A DNA stretch of 64,000 nt from an uncultured Treponema sp. (lineage in GTDB: Bacteria; Spirochaetota; Spirochaetia; Treponematales; Treponemataceae). The DNA lies in contig CAKULY010000003.1 in assembly GCA_934667505.1 (NCBI GenBank), forward strand, positions 1 through 64,000, in the 5' to 3' direction. Shown in pieces: positions 45,240-54,140 of this stretch (within the stretch, counting starts at the first letter, position 1; every line of letters starts with the position of its first letter). The notes below the pieces were generated by a model that worked only from the letters and a program-made list of their open reading frames with translations, did no database searches and was not told the origin of the DNA. The position numbers and the translations under genes are program-made.

Positions 45240-46262
45240 CTATTCAAATACAGCAACGCATTTTATTGGCAAGTGGTCAGAATATCCTGAATTGTTATAG
45301 ATTGTGTATCTTTTTGGTATTCCTTCAGAGTCGCACCAAGAGCCGTCCGTTGCCGGCGAAAAGTCTTTTATGCTGATTTTTCCTCTGTAGAAGAAATGGT
45401 CTATTCGCTCCCATTCGTTTTTATAAAAGTAAGAGCCAGGAAATACCAACGAACCGCCAGTTAAAAGCCATGGATTTTGCATTTTCGCTTCTTGCAAAAA
45501 AGTTTGCGGAACTAAAAAGTTTTGCAATGCGATTTTTGTTCTGCCTAAAACCGTTTGCGCAGAGTCTGAATCAATAAAGAATTCTTTTATATCTCGATTA
45601 AAATCTCCGCAAGCGATGCAAGGCGTTTCTGGCGGCAAAGAATTTATTAGCTCTGCAAGCTGGTTTTCTTGCAAGTCTCGCCAGATGTCGCTTTCGCTGC
45701 TTCCTCCTGATTTTGACTTCCAATGGTTTACAAAAATAACAAGTTCCTTTTCAAAAGCTTCAATTTTTGCCTCTAAAACAGGCCTCATTTGCGGTTGCTC
45801 CGTTGAGTATGCTCTGGCATCCAAAAAATGGTTTTTTACATCTTTTATTTGGTATCTTGAAATTATCGCGCAGCCTGTAGCTCCGTCTTCCGCTTTTGCA
45901 AAACAGGCGTAATCCCAGGATTTTCTGTTGTCCCAGGAGTTTGATGCCAGCTGGTTTGAAATATCATACAAAATTCCTTCGTTTTCAATTTCTATAAGCG
46001 CGAAAATGTCTGCGTCTAAAAATTTTAAGGACGAACAGAGTTTGTTAAGCCTGCTCTCGTAATTTTGTTTTCCCCATTCCTTGTTTTTTAAGAAGTCAGA
46101 GTATTCAGTTCCGTCTTTTGTCGCATCAAAAAATGTCTGAACGTTCCAGCAGACAATTCTTAAACTTTGATTTTCAGCAGCGTTCTTGCTGGAGCTGCAG
46201 CTTGCAAAAAAAACTAAAAAAACGATTTTGGGCAGAATTGCAAAAAAACTTGTTTTCTTCAT
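45240..46262 (-). CDS. Endonuclease/exonuclease/phosphatase-family lipoprotein
   Basis: 340 residues with a lipoprotein signal ending at C22 (FLVFFASC). EEP-fold catalytic motifs are in order: RIVCWNVQTFFD, LIEIENE (metal Glu), FVNHWKSK, CGDFNRD and, at the end, YSDHLPIKC (Asp-His pair). It is exported, so it may be a nuclease or phosphodiesterase for nutrient DNA, or a lipid or sugar phosphatase; the sequence does not decide. It diverges from ychF. Confidence 0.88.
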   Translation of the reverse strand: MKKTSFFAILPKIVFLVFFASCSSSKNAAENQSLRIVCWNVQTFFDATKDGTEYSDFLKNKEWGKQNYESRLNKLCSSLKFLDADIFALIEIENEGILYDISNQLASNSWDNRKSWDYACFAKAEDGATGCAIISRYQIKDVKNHFLDARAYSTEQPQMRPVLEAKIEAFEKELVIFVNHWKSKSGGSSESDIWRDLQENQLAELINSLPPETPCIACGDFNRDIKEFFIDSDSAQTVLGRTKIALQNFLVPQTFLQEAKMQNPWLLTGGSLVFPGSYFYKNEWERIDHFFYRGKISIKDFSPATDGSWCDSEGIPKRYTIYNNSGYSDHLPIKCVAVFE

Positions 46263-46331
46263 GAAAATATATACGCAAGCAACTGCAAAAAATCTGCAGT
46301 TTTTTTACAAAAAAACAAATAAAATCAAACA

Positions 46332-46360
46332 TTGCTATTTTCTTCTAAAAAAACTATACT
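46332..46360 (+). promoter_or_regulatory. Promoter of ychF
   Basis: TTGCTA (46332-46337), a 17-nt spacer and TATACT (46355-46360). The leader of about 28 nt contains AGAGGA, a normal ribosome site, in contrast to the leaderless genes. Confidence 0.6.
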
Positions 46361-46395
46361 GATTTTCATATCTTTTTTTAATCAGAGGACTTGTA

Positions 46396-47526
46396 ATGTC
46401 ATTAGATTGCGGTATCGTTGGTTTGCCAAACGTAGGAAAATCAACTATTTTTTCAGCTCTTACTGCAGCTCCTGCCGAAGCTGCTAATTTTCCATTTTGT
46501 ACAATCGATCCAAATGTCGGTATAGTTGACCTTCCTGATGAGCGGCTTGATTTTTTGGCTTCAATTCACAGTCCAAAAAAGAAGACTCCTGCATCTGTAA
46601 AATTTGTTGATATTGCAGGTCTTATAAAGGGAGCTAGCCAGGGCGAAGGACTTGGAAACCAGTTTTTGGCAAATATCCGTGAGTGCGCTTGCATTGCCCA
46701 CGTTGTTCGCTGCTTTGATAATCCTGATATTATGCACGTCCGCGAAGATTCTAAGGTAGAAGCTCCTGTTGACCCGGAAAATGATGTTCTTACAATCAAT
46801 TTTGAGCTGGCGCAGGCAGATTTGCAGACAATTGCCAAGCGCCAGGAAAAAAATATAAAGCAAGTTCGCGCCTTGGGAAAAGAGGCGGAAAAGCAGCTTG
46901 CGCCTTTTAATTCTGCCGTAGAAAAAATACTTCCGCTTCTTCAGGAAGGTAAGTGCGCCCGCCTTGCAGATCTTGCAGATGATGAAAAAGCAGCCATAAA
47001 AGATATGTTCCTTTTGACCATGAAGCCAACACTTTATGTTGCAAATATTGATGAAGATTCAATTTCTGCAGGAACTAACAAATATGTTGAAACCTTAAAA
47101 AAAATAGCAGAGCAGGAACACAGCGAAGTTGTGGTGATTTGCGGAAAGTTTGAGGCCGATCTTGCGGAAATAACCGACCCTGCGGACAGAAAAGACTTTA
47201 TGGATTCAGTTGGACTTTCTGAAAGCGGCCTTGCAGTCTTGGCAAAAAAGGCGTATCACCTTATGGGACTGGCAACCTTCTTTACAGGCGGTTCTGACGA
47301 ATGTAGAGCCTGGACTATTAAACTTGGCGACACGGCTCCAAAAGCGGCCGGCGTAATCCACACAGATTTTGAAAAAGGATTTATCAAGGCAGAAGCCTAT
47401 TCTATAGAAGACTTGCGAAAGTACGGCTCAGAGCAAAAAATAAAAGAAGCGGGCAAATACCGCCAGGAAGGAAAAGACTACATAGTGCAAGACGGCGATG
47501 TGCTTTTCTTTAAGTTCAATGTTTAG
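46396..47526 (+). CDS. ychF: Redox-regulated ATPase YchF (Obg family)
   Basis: 376 residues. The P-loop is GLPNVGKSTIF (8-18), followed by NFPFCTIDPNVG, DIAGLIKGASQGEGLGNQFL, the nucleotide-specificity segment YVANIDE, and a C-terminal TGS domain (about 290-370, ending YIVQDGDVLFFKFNV). It is a universally conserved ribosome-associated ATPase involved in stress response. The stop TAG forms the first triplet of a palindromic element. Confidence 0.96.
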   Translation: MSLDCGIVGLPNVGKSTIFSALTAAPAEAANFPFCTIDPNVGIVDLPDERLDFLASIHSPKKKTPASVKFVDIAGLIKGASQGEGLGNQFLANIRECACIAHVVRCFDNPDIMHVREDSKVEAPVDPENDVLTINFELAQADLQTIAKRQEKNIKQVRALGKEAEKQLAPFNSAVEKILPLLQEGKCARLADLADDEKAAIKDMFLLTMKPTLYVANIDEDSISAGTNKYVETLKKIAEQEHSEVVVICGKFEADLAEITDPADRKDFMDSVGLSESGLAVLAKKAYHLMGLATFFTGGSDECRAWTIKLGDTAPKAAGVIHTDFEKGFIKAEAYSIEDLRKYGSEQKIKEAGKYRQEGKDYIVQDGDVLFFKFNV

Positions 47527-47617
47527 CCTAAAAATTCAAATATCGAGTTTTTTATAAATGTGAAAAAAAATTCGCTTATGTTTTTATTCGTTTTCCTGGA
47601 ACTCGGCGTTACGGCTG
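47524..47617. repeat. AGCCCGAA-type palindromic element, short degenerate copy
   Basis: It begins TAGCCTAAAAATTCAAATATC and ends CCTGGAACTCGGCGTTACGGCT, with TTCGCTTATGTTTTTATTCG inside as in other copies. Its first TAG is the ychF stop codon. Confidence 0.65.
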
Positions 47618-47619
47618 TG

Positions 47620-47690
47620 TAGACAAGAAGGTTAAATTTAATTTATAATAATGCAAAAATTATTAGAAAAAATGCATAATCTTGCATTAT
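47620..47690 (+). promoter_or_regulatory. Promoter of citrate synthase with downstream repeated half-sites
   Basis: TAGACA (47620-47625), an 18-nt spacer and TATAAT (47644-47649). Overlapping and just after it are three copies of one 9-bp motif: ATAATGCAA (47648-47656), ATGCATAAT (47672-47680) and TTGCATTAT (47682-47690). The outer two are perfect inverted repeats. They could be an operator or an RNA hairpin in the leader. Confidence 0.5.
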
Positions 47691-47701
47691 AGGAACAGAA
47701 C

Positions 47702-49129
47702 ATGGCATTGATAGAAAACAAGGCGTCTTTTATAGAAAAACTTTCAAATATTGCAAAAAGTAATGACCCGATAGACCAGTCGCTGTATCAAAAATACGAC
47801 GTAAAGCGAGGCTTGAGATATTCAGATGGTCGAGGTGTGCTTGTTGGCCTTACAAGAATCGGCGATGTAATAGGATACGAAACCGGCGCAGATGGAAAAA
47901 CCGTTGCTGTTCCAGGACGACTTATTTACCGCGGATACGATGTTCTTGATATTGTAAAAGACTGCGAGCGAGAAAAAAAATTCGGCTTTGAAGAAGTTGT
48001 CTATCTTTTGCTGTTCGGAGAACTTCCTACAAGGGAACAGCTTGACGAATTTTCAAGCTACATGGGGGCAGAACGCGTGCTTCCTAACAACTTTATGGAA
48101 GATATGATTCTAAAAGCTCCTTCAAGCGACATTATGAATAAACTTGCCCGTGGCGTTTTAGCTTCCTATTCTTACGATAGCGACCCGGAAAACAGAAGTA
48201 TTCCAAACGTTTTAAGGCAGTGCGTGGAGCTTATAGCTCGTTTTCCGACTTTAGTAGCTTATGCTTATCAGGCAAAAAGAAGATACTATGAAGAAAAAAG
48301 CATGTATGTTCACAATCCTGATCCAAATTTAAGCACTGCGGAAAACTTTTTGCGCCTTATTCGCCCAAATAAAGAATATACTCGCCTTGAAGCGGAACTT
48401 TTAGACCTTTCTCTTGTGGTTCATGCGGAGCACGGCGGCGGAAATAACTCCGCTTTTACAGTTCACGTTGTTTCTTCTTCAGATACAGACACATATTCTG
48501 CAATTGGAGCCGCTGTCGGTTCATTAAAAGGCAGACGGCACGGTGGCGCAAACATAAAAGTCATGGAAATGATGGACGAAATGCGGGCAAATATTGACGA
48601 CTGGGGCAACGAAAAGAAAGTCGCCGACTACTTGCGGAAAATTGCTACAAAGCAAGCGTTCGACAGAACCGGCCTTATTTACGGTCAGGGACACGCCGTT
48701 TACACGATAAGCGACCCCCGCGCGATTCTTTTAAGGGACAAGGCAAAAAAACTTGCGCACGAAAACGGCCGCGACGACGAATTCAACTTGTACACGCTTG
48801 TTGAAAAGCTCGCTCCAAAAATCCTTGCGGAAGTCCACGGAGATTCTAAGAAGATTTGCACAAACTTTGACTTTTATTCAGGATTTGTTTATTCGCTGCT
48901 AAATATTCCTCGCGATTTGTTTACTCCTCTTTTTGCAATTTCAAGAATTTCTGGCTGGAGCGCTCACCGCATAGAAGAAATTGTTTCCGGAAAAAGAATT
49001 TACCGTCCTGCTTATAAGAGCGTTTCGGGGCTGCGCGAATACATTCCTATGAAGGACAGGGTTGCCCACAGCAATTCAGCTCTTCTTAAAAATGATGATG
49101 AAGTGTCATCTGCAGGTCCTACAGACTAG
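47702..49129 (+). CDS. gltA: Citrate synthase
   Basis: Condenses acetyl-CoA and oxaloacetate. It has 475 residues, with an N-terminal extension of about 60 over the core. Catalytic segments are HAEHGGGNNSAF (first His), GQGHAVYTISDPRA (second His) and NFDFYSGFVY (Asp). It belongs to the long citrate/2-methylcitrate synthase group; citrate synthase is the more likely function because no propionate genes are nearby. In an anaerobe it would feed glutamate synthesis through a partial TCA arm (inference). Confidence 0.92.
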   Translation: MALIENKASFIEKLSNIAKSNDPIDQSLYQKYDVKRGLRYSDGRGVLVGLTRIGDVIGYETGADGKTVAVPGRLIYRGYDVLDIVKDCEREKKFGFEEVVYLLLFGELPTREQLDEFSSYMGAERVLPNNFMEDMILKAPSSDIMNKLARGVLASYSYDSDPENRSIPNVLRQCVELIARFPTLVAYAYQAKRRYYEEKSMYVHNPDPNLSTAENFLRLIRPNKEYTRLEAELLDLSLVVHAEHGGGNNSAFTVHVVSSSDTDTYSAIGAAVGSLKGRRHGGANIKVMEMMDEMRANIDDWGNEKKVADYLRKIATKQAFDRTGLIYGQGHAVYTISDPRAILLRDKAKKLAHENGRDDEFNLYTLVEKLAPKILAEVHGDSKKICTNFDFYSGFVYSLLNIPRDLFTPLFAISRISGWSAHRIEEIVSGKRIYRPAYKSVSGLREYIPMKDRVAHSNSALLKNDDEVSSAGPTD

Positions 49130-49158
49130 TTTTTATAGCAAAATAAAAAGATATATGT

Positions 49159-49317
49159 TATAATAGAGCAGTTTTAGTAATCTTAAAAAGATAAAATAGT
49201 TGCAAGCTGCAGCTGTTTTATCTTAAAAGTTTGCGTTGCAAACGTTCTTATAAACGTTGTTTTCGCTTTGCTGAAAAACAACTAAAAAAGTCAAACTGGC
49301 TTTTTACGTGAGGGCTT
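49159..49317 (+). promoter_or_regulatory. Promoter and structured leader of the large lipoprotein gene
   Basis: TATAAT at 49159-49164 (weak -35) is followed by a leader of about 145 nt containing several hairpins: AAGATAAAATAG with CTGTTTTATCTT, GTTTGC-GTT-GCAAAC, GTTGTTTTC with GAAAAACAAC, and AAAAAAGTCA with TGGCTTTTT immediately before GTGAGGG and the ATG. The GTTTGC-GTT-GCAAAC hairpin recurs at 53945-53957. Confidence 0.45.
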
Positions 49318-51936
49318 ATGAAAAAAATTGCTCTATTTTTATTTTCCGTTATCCTTTTAGCATTGACTTCTTGCTCTGGAATTCTTGAAACTCAAGAAGC
49401 GCGGCAGGCATCTGAAAACGTCATAATCAATATTACAGATTCAAACAGTTCTGCAAGGTTTATAAAGCCGGCTGAAAGTTTTGATATTTCAAAGGTAGAA
49501 GAGTGGAAATTAACTTTTACGCAAATAACGCCTGTTAAAGATAAAGAAGTTTCTATTGCTTTAAAAAAAGGCGAAAAATCTGCAAAACTTGGCGTTGGAA
49601 CATATAACTTAAATATAGAAGGAAGTTATGCTAATGATACTTCTACTATAGAACTTTCCGGCTCAAAAGAAAATATCGTTGTGGCGGAAGGAAAGTCAAC
49701 AGAGATTTCTGTTATTGTCGGATTAAAAAAGAGCCAAGATGGAAAAGGAAGCCTTTCTGTGCAGCTAGGATTTGATCAGACTTCTTATAATCAATATATT
49801 ACGGAAGTCGGACAGGTAGACTTAAAAGACAGGATAAAAGTCGCGCTAAAAAATTCTAGCAAAGAAGACTGTTCATCGGATTTAAAAATTGAATCTGTTG
49901 AAAATCAAAGTACAAAATTATTGATTTCAGGGCAGCTTTCTTCTGGATATTACAACATTGAGCTTTACGCAAACTGCGCGGCTGTTAGCCAGAATTCTGC
50001 AACGGATGCTGAGCCGATTTGGAAGCGCATAAATCTTTTGACAGATGATTTGATTGAAGTTGCCGATGAAAAGGAATCTTCTGGCTCGTACGAAAATCTT
50101 TTATTTCCTTTAAAAGAATACACATACTACGCTTCCGCTTCTGTTTCGCAAGATTCTGCTTCTAATGGCCTGAGCAAAACTAATCCTGGAAATCTTTATA
50201 AGGTTCTTGAAAATATCTACAAAAACAATGCAGTCTACAATGCGAAAATAAAGTATGCTTGCACTGACCCAATGGAATTTGATGTTTCTAAAATCAAAGA
50301 AGGCAAGCAAATTGAAATAGACACTTTTGGCACTGACGATGATACTAGCCAAAGCGGTGTTTCACTGAGTTTGCATGCCGATAAGTCTGTTGATGTTGCG
50401 CAAAGTTCTGCCGATATTGTTTTTACGGCTTCAACCGAAACAGATAAAAGTCTTGTTGTAAAAGGTTACACTTCAGAGGGAACCCCTGCTGTTATCTTGA
50501 AAAATGGCGCGTATTTGGATTTTTGCTCATTCGCAAATGATGATACATCAAATTTTAATTTGTATTTAGATGTGGAAGATGTCGAATATTACGAGAACTC
50601 TCCATTGGTCATAGCATCTAAAAGTTTTGACGGCAAATTTTCTATTCTTTCTTCTGGCACAGAAGAACATACCGTTGTATGCGAGATACTAGAGAATAAG
50701 GAAGAAAATACATTTAAGTATTATGTAACAAAACCTTTACCAACTGTTTATTATTCAAATAAATGGGCAAGTGGTTGGTCTGTAAATTATAAATTAAGTT
50801 ACGGCAATAATGACGCTGTTGTTTATCAGAATGACAACTATTCTCTTGCGGCGTTCTGTTACGACCATAGCGGAGGCTTGTACGCATTTGAACTGGCGCT
50901 TGAAGGAGATTCTAAAGTTCCAAGCAGTATTACTGAATCTACTGGCTACGAGCTGGTTCATTATTCTAATAAGGAAGCAAGCAAAAAAACTGAATTTACA
51001 GTTCAAAAAGAAAAGTTTGGCTACATAAAGCAGCAAATTCCTGCAAGCATGTGCGCAGATGGTAATAGAGTTTACTTTGTAAATACTCTTGCATCTATAT
51101 CAGAAAAAGGCGGACAAGATATAACCCTTTCTAAATGGAATCACTGGGCTTATAGCGACCCAGTTGTTTATTCTGTTGCGGCTAGCAAAGACGGGCAGTT
51201 CCCGGCTGAAGTTCAGCTTAATTTTGATTCTGTGTTCACAAAAGTAACCGCTGTTTACTGCGAAGGCTTGGGCAAAGATTTGTATGTTGCAGGCTATAAG
51301 ACTAGCACAAGCGGCTCTGTAAAAGACAGCACTTACAGCATTTATAAGCTTGCTAGTCCTTCAAGCTACACAACTGATGCAACCATTTCTAAAGACCAGC
51401 TTGAATTAGTTTTAGACGTGTTTACAACCTCCAGCGATTCTTCGTTTACAGAGTGGTGCTCTGAAAATCAAATTACGCAAAATGCTTATGCATTCAATGC
51501 CATTACAGATATGGCTATTGTGGATAACAATTTGTATATCTTAAAAAATTCTTATTACTTGCATTTTGATACAAGCGACCTTGCTTCAAGTAAAAGTAAG
51601 GCTTGCAGTTCGCTAGTTCGTATAGATAGCGATAGCGGTAATACAATTAAAGCTTGGTCAGATTATTCGTCACCTTATTCTCAAAATCCTGTTTCGTTTG
51701 GAATTACGCGTAAGTTTGTAGCTGTGCTGCCTAAGAAGAAAAAGCTTGTAATTGGCGACAGTTCTTCTTCTAGTTATTACGCAGTAGACCTTTCTAATAG
51801 TGATGATTTGAGCATTGCTCGTTCAGACGGTGGCAGCGGCTTTGCATTTGACGGCTATACTTACACAGATTTTGTAAGCAGCGGCGCTACCTTTGTTGGC
51901 CAGGCAGATTATATAGAAAATGTTTCTTCTAATTAA
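49318..51936 (+). CDS. Large lipoprotein of unknown function
   Basis: 872 residues with a lipoprotein signal ending at C19 (LLALTSC). Beta-rich, Ser/Thr/Lys-rich sequence runs throughout, and there are no catalytic motifs that I recognise. The first 150 residues resemble small beta-sandwich adhesin-like modules; residues about 550-840 contain repeated D-x-Y-x-V and NNLYILKN-type strands suggestive of a beta-propeller. It shares the C-terminal aromatic/Ser-rich style of the nearby starch lipoproteins but not their N-terminal module. It opens the 49-63 kb surface-protein locus. Confidence 0.75.
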   Translation: MKKIALFLFSVILLALTSCSGILETQEARQASENVIINITDSNSSARFIKPAESFDISKVEEWKLTFTQITPVKDKEVSIALKKGEKSAKLGVGTYNLNIEGSYANDTSTIELSGSKENIVVAEGKSTEISVIVGLKKSQDGKGSLSVQLGFDQTSYNQYITEVGQVDLKDRIKVALKNSSKEDCSSDLKIESVENQSTKLLISGQLSSGYYNIELYANCAAVSQNSATDAEPIWKRINLLTDDLIEVADEKESSGSYENLLFPLKEYTYYASASVSQDSASNGLSKTNPGNLYKVLENIYKNNAVYNAKIKYACTDPMEFDVSKIKEGKQIEIDTFGTDDDTSQSGVSLSLHADKSVDVAQSSADIVFTASTETDKSLVVKGYTSEGTPAVILKNGAYLDFCSFANDDTSNFNLYLDVEDVEYYENSPLVIASKSFDGKFSILSSGTEEHTVVCEILENKEENTFKYYVTKPLPTVYYSNKWASGWSVNYKLSYGNNDAVVYQNDNYSLAAFCYDHSGGLYAFELALEGDSKVPSSITESTGYELVHYSNKEASKKTEFTVQKEKFGYIKQQIPASMCADGNRVYFVNTLASISEKGGQDITLSKWNHWAYSDPVVYSVAASKDGQFPAEVQLNFDSVFTKVTAVYCEGLGKDLYVAGYKTSTSGSVKDSTYSIYKLASPSSYTTDATISKDQLELVLDVFTTSSDSSFTEWCSENQITQNAYAFNAITDMAIVDNNLYILKNSYYLHFDTSDLASSKSKACSSLVRIDSDSGNTIKAWSDYSSPYSQNPVSFGITRKFVAVLPKKKKLVIGDSSSSSYYAVDLSNSDDLSIARSDGGSGFAFDGYTYTDFVSSGATFVGQADYIENVSSN

Positions 51937-51941
51937 AACCT

Positions 51942-52961
51942 ATGCTTGTTTCTGTGTGCATTCCAGTTTTTAATGGCGAAAAGTATCTGCGCCGCTGCTT
52001 GGACAGTGTGGCGGCGCAGACTTTTTGCGACTTTGAGCTTATTGTTGTAGACGACTGCTCTAGCGGATGCGATGAAAACGGCTTTAATTGCAAAAAGATA
52101 TGCAAACTCTTTTCAAAGCAGACAAAAATAAAAGTAAGCTATGTGCGCCATAGCAAAAATCTTGGCTGCGTAGAAGCCCGGCGTACAGCCGTTTATGAAT
52201 CTTCTGGAAAATATATTTTTTGCCTTGACTGCGACGATGCCATAAAACCCAATGCTCTTGAGCTTTTGTGCAATAAAGCAAATGAATCAGACTACGATGT
52301 TGTTCAGTGCGGGGCGGAAGTTTTTTTTCTGAACCAGAATGAACAATCTGCAAGTTCCAGTGCGGAGCAAAAAAATTTTGAAAATGTATGCAAAAAAACA
52401 AATCTTCTTAGTGAGCAGCCTCTTTTTAATTCCAGCATTTTTGATGCTGCAATAATTAATAACTGTATAAATCTTTTTGTATGGGGCAAATTGATTAAAA
52501 AGGACGTTTTTGTTCAAGCTTTTGAAAGAATACCAAATATGTTCTGTGTTTTTGGAGAAGACTACCTTATTTCCTTTTTCGTTGCCTACTTTGCAAAAAG
52601 CTATATCGGCATAAAAGACAAATTGTGCTTGTACTCAGTGGATACAGGGATTTCTTCAAGCATTAAGATAGAAAACCTTGAGCGCTGGGAAAAAATATGT
52701 TCCGTTGCTTCTATATTTTCTGTCATTTTCGATGAATTAAGCTGCGGCGGAATTGAGCTTTCCAAGGAACAGAGCCAAGTTGTTCACAGGCAGTGCAATG
52801 GTTATGTTTTAAGCTGTTTTAGATACTTAAAGTATTTTTGTTCAGATTCCATAAAAAAACAAGCCTTTTCCCTAATGTGCGAATATTGGGGAAAAGACTA
52901 TGTAAAAAAAGTTTTAAGCGCAAACGGCGAATCTTTTGATTTAAGTTTATACGAATCTTAA
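51942..52961 (+). CDS. Family 2 glycosyltransferase
   Basis: 339 residues. The GT-A fold is clear at the start: VSVCIPVFNGEKYLRRCLDSVAAQT, IVVDDCSS, and the metal-binding LDCDDAIKPNALE (DxD about residue 92). It probably transfers a sugar to an envelope or exopolysaccharide acceptor; donor and acceptor cannot be inferred. It starts 5 bp after the lipoprotein stop with no ribosome site, suggesting coupled translation. Its stop TAA is part of a repeat element. Confidence 0.85.
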   Translation: MLVSVCIPVFNGEKYLRRCLDSVAAQTFCDFELIVVDDCSSGCDENGFNCKKICKLFSKQTKIKVSYVRHSKNLGCVEARRTAVYESSGKYIFCLDCDDAIKPNALELLCNKANESDYDVVQCGAEVFFLNQNEQSASSSAEQKNFENVCKKTNLLSEQPLFNSSIFDAAIINNCINLFVWGKLIKKDVFVQAFERIPNMFCVFGEDYLISFFVAYFAKSYIGIKDKLCLYSVDTGISSSIKIENLERWEKICSVASIFSVIFDELSCGGIELSKEQSQVVHRQCNGYVLSCFRYLKYFCSDSIKKQAFSLMCEYWGKDYVKKVLSANGESFDLSLYES

Positions 52962-53011
52962 AAACGTCTGAGTAAGGCAGGCTTTCGCTCAAGACCTTGA
53001 TAGACGTATTT
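52952..53011. repeat. Short palindromic element at the end of the GT2 gene
   Basis: CGAATCTTAAAAACGTCTG … TTGATAGACGTATTT matches the arm structure of the element at 42359 (CGAACCTTAAAAACGGCTG … GACCAGTCGTGTTTT). The TAA within it is the stop codon of the glycosyltransferase. Confidence 0.5.
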
Positions 53012-53031
53012 ATATTTGCAATAGAATCTTG

Positions 53032-53844
53032 CTATTCTGTAATGAAAAACTCTACAGAGGCGGATGTCAATTCTGAAGAATCAGAGCTGCCAAGTTCAAC
53101 TGCAAGCGTGTTTTGTGTTCCAGCGCCAGAATCACTTTGCGATTCGCTATGCAGAATGTGCGGCATTTTGTTTAGGTAAATTGTAAGTGTTCCAGTTGAT
53201 TTTTCAAACTTGGCGTTAGTTTCATCTGTTTCAAATGAATTGCCGTTTAATTTCCAGCTATATGTGACCCATTCTGGCAGATTTTTTTTGTTGTATTCAT
53301 CATCTAAGTAGTAAATATGGAAAGTTGCAGTTTCTGTAGTTAAAGAAACTGTATTAGTTGTATCATCATCGGAAAAAGAAGTCTCCAGCCTTATGTTGCC
53401 AGGCATTGCTTTTAATTCGGTCTGGGTGTCAGATTGTATTCTGCTAATAGAAAAAGAAACTAAATTTTCATTTTCTTTAATAGTGATTTTTTCTGATTTG
53501 CCTTCGTAAAATTTTGTTTGTCCTTTATAAAGTTCCGCCGAAATTTCTAGTTCGCTGCCTATAGGAATGTCGGCAAAAGTGCATGTGGCAGAATTTTTGC
53601 TAGAATCATAAGGAATTGTTTCTTCCTTATAAAGGCTTCCGTTCAAGGTCAAAATCAGTTTTAATTCAAAAGTTTCGCTCGTTGTCGTTTCGTTCGTGTT
53701 TAGAAGGTTGTTTTGCTCAACGCTTCTAAAAATCTGACCAATTGGGATTTCTACAGATGCAGTATTTATATTGGAAGAACACGCGGCGAAAAATCCAAAG
53801 ATTGCGGCAAGTGTTAAAATTGTTGAAAACAAGTTTTTTTTCAT
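53032..53844 (-). CDS. Small lipoprotein, unknown function
   Basis: 270 residues from the ATG at 53844 (GGGAG ahead; a second ATG at 53856 is in frame but precedes the site). A lipoprotein signal ends at C22 (FGFFAAC). The segment TFADIPIGSELEISAELYKG (about 90-110) resembles the NIPVGKN-type strand of the shared starch-lipoprotein module, so it may be a stand-alone relative. The C-terminal half (about 150-270) is a beta-rich, Ser/Thr-rich domain. It is transcribed opposite to its neighbours and diverges from the amylase gene. Confidence 0.7.
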   Translation of the reverse strand: MKKNLFSTILTLAAIFGFFAACSSNINTASVEIPIGQIFRSVEQNNLLNTNETTTSETFELKLILTLNGSLYKEETIPYDSSKNSATCTFADIPIGSELEISAELYKGQTKFYEGKSEKITIKENENLVSFSISRIQSDTQTELKAMPGNIRLETSFSDDDTTNTVSLTTETATFHIYYLDDEYNKKNLPEWVTYSWKLNGNSFETDETNAKFEKSTGTLTIYLNKMPHILHSESQSDSGAGTQNTLAVELGSSDSSELTSASVEFFITE

Positions 53845-53892
53845 ATTTTCTCCCATAAAAAGTCAAGAGTAAAACTTCAGTTTTAGGATTGA

Positions 53893-53962
53893 CTTTTCAA
53901 CTGTTGTTTCGCAACGAAGTGAGAAACAACAGTTGAAAAGAAAGTTTGCGTTGCAAACTTTC
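53893..53962. repeat. Two strong hairpins between divergent lipoprotein genes
   Basis: Stem 1 is a perfect 17-bp inverted repeat (CTTTTCAACTGTTGTTT, 53893-53909, with 53924-53940). Stem 2 is GAAAGTTTGC-GTT-GCAAACTTTC (53940-53962). Neither is followed by a T tract. Together with the ordinary AT-rich flank they occupy the 296-bp gap and could serve either leader. Confidence 0.6.
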
Positions 53963-54140
53963 TTAGTAATTATAATTCATAATGCTTTGAATGTCGAGTT
54001 TTTTGTAGCTTTTGTAGCTTAGCGTTGTTCGTCGTTTTTCCTAGCAAAAAAAAAATTGACAGAATTTTATACTGCCCTTACAATTAATTTGTAAACAACT
54101 AAAAAAGTGTGCTTCTTCGCTGAAAAAATAAGGAAAAAAT

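Noticed and set aside
53893..53940. 17-bp perfect hairpin considered as an intrinsic terminator
   Set aside because: No T tract follows on either strand and both flanking genes start, rather than end, here.
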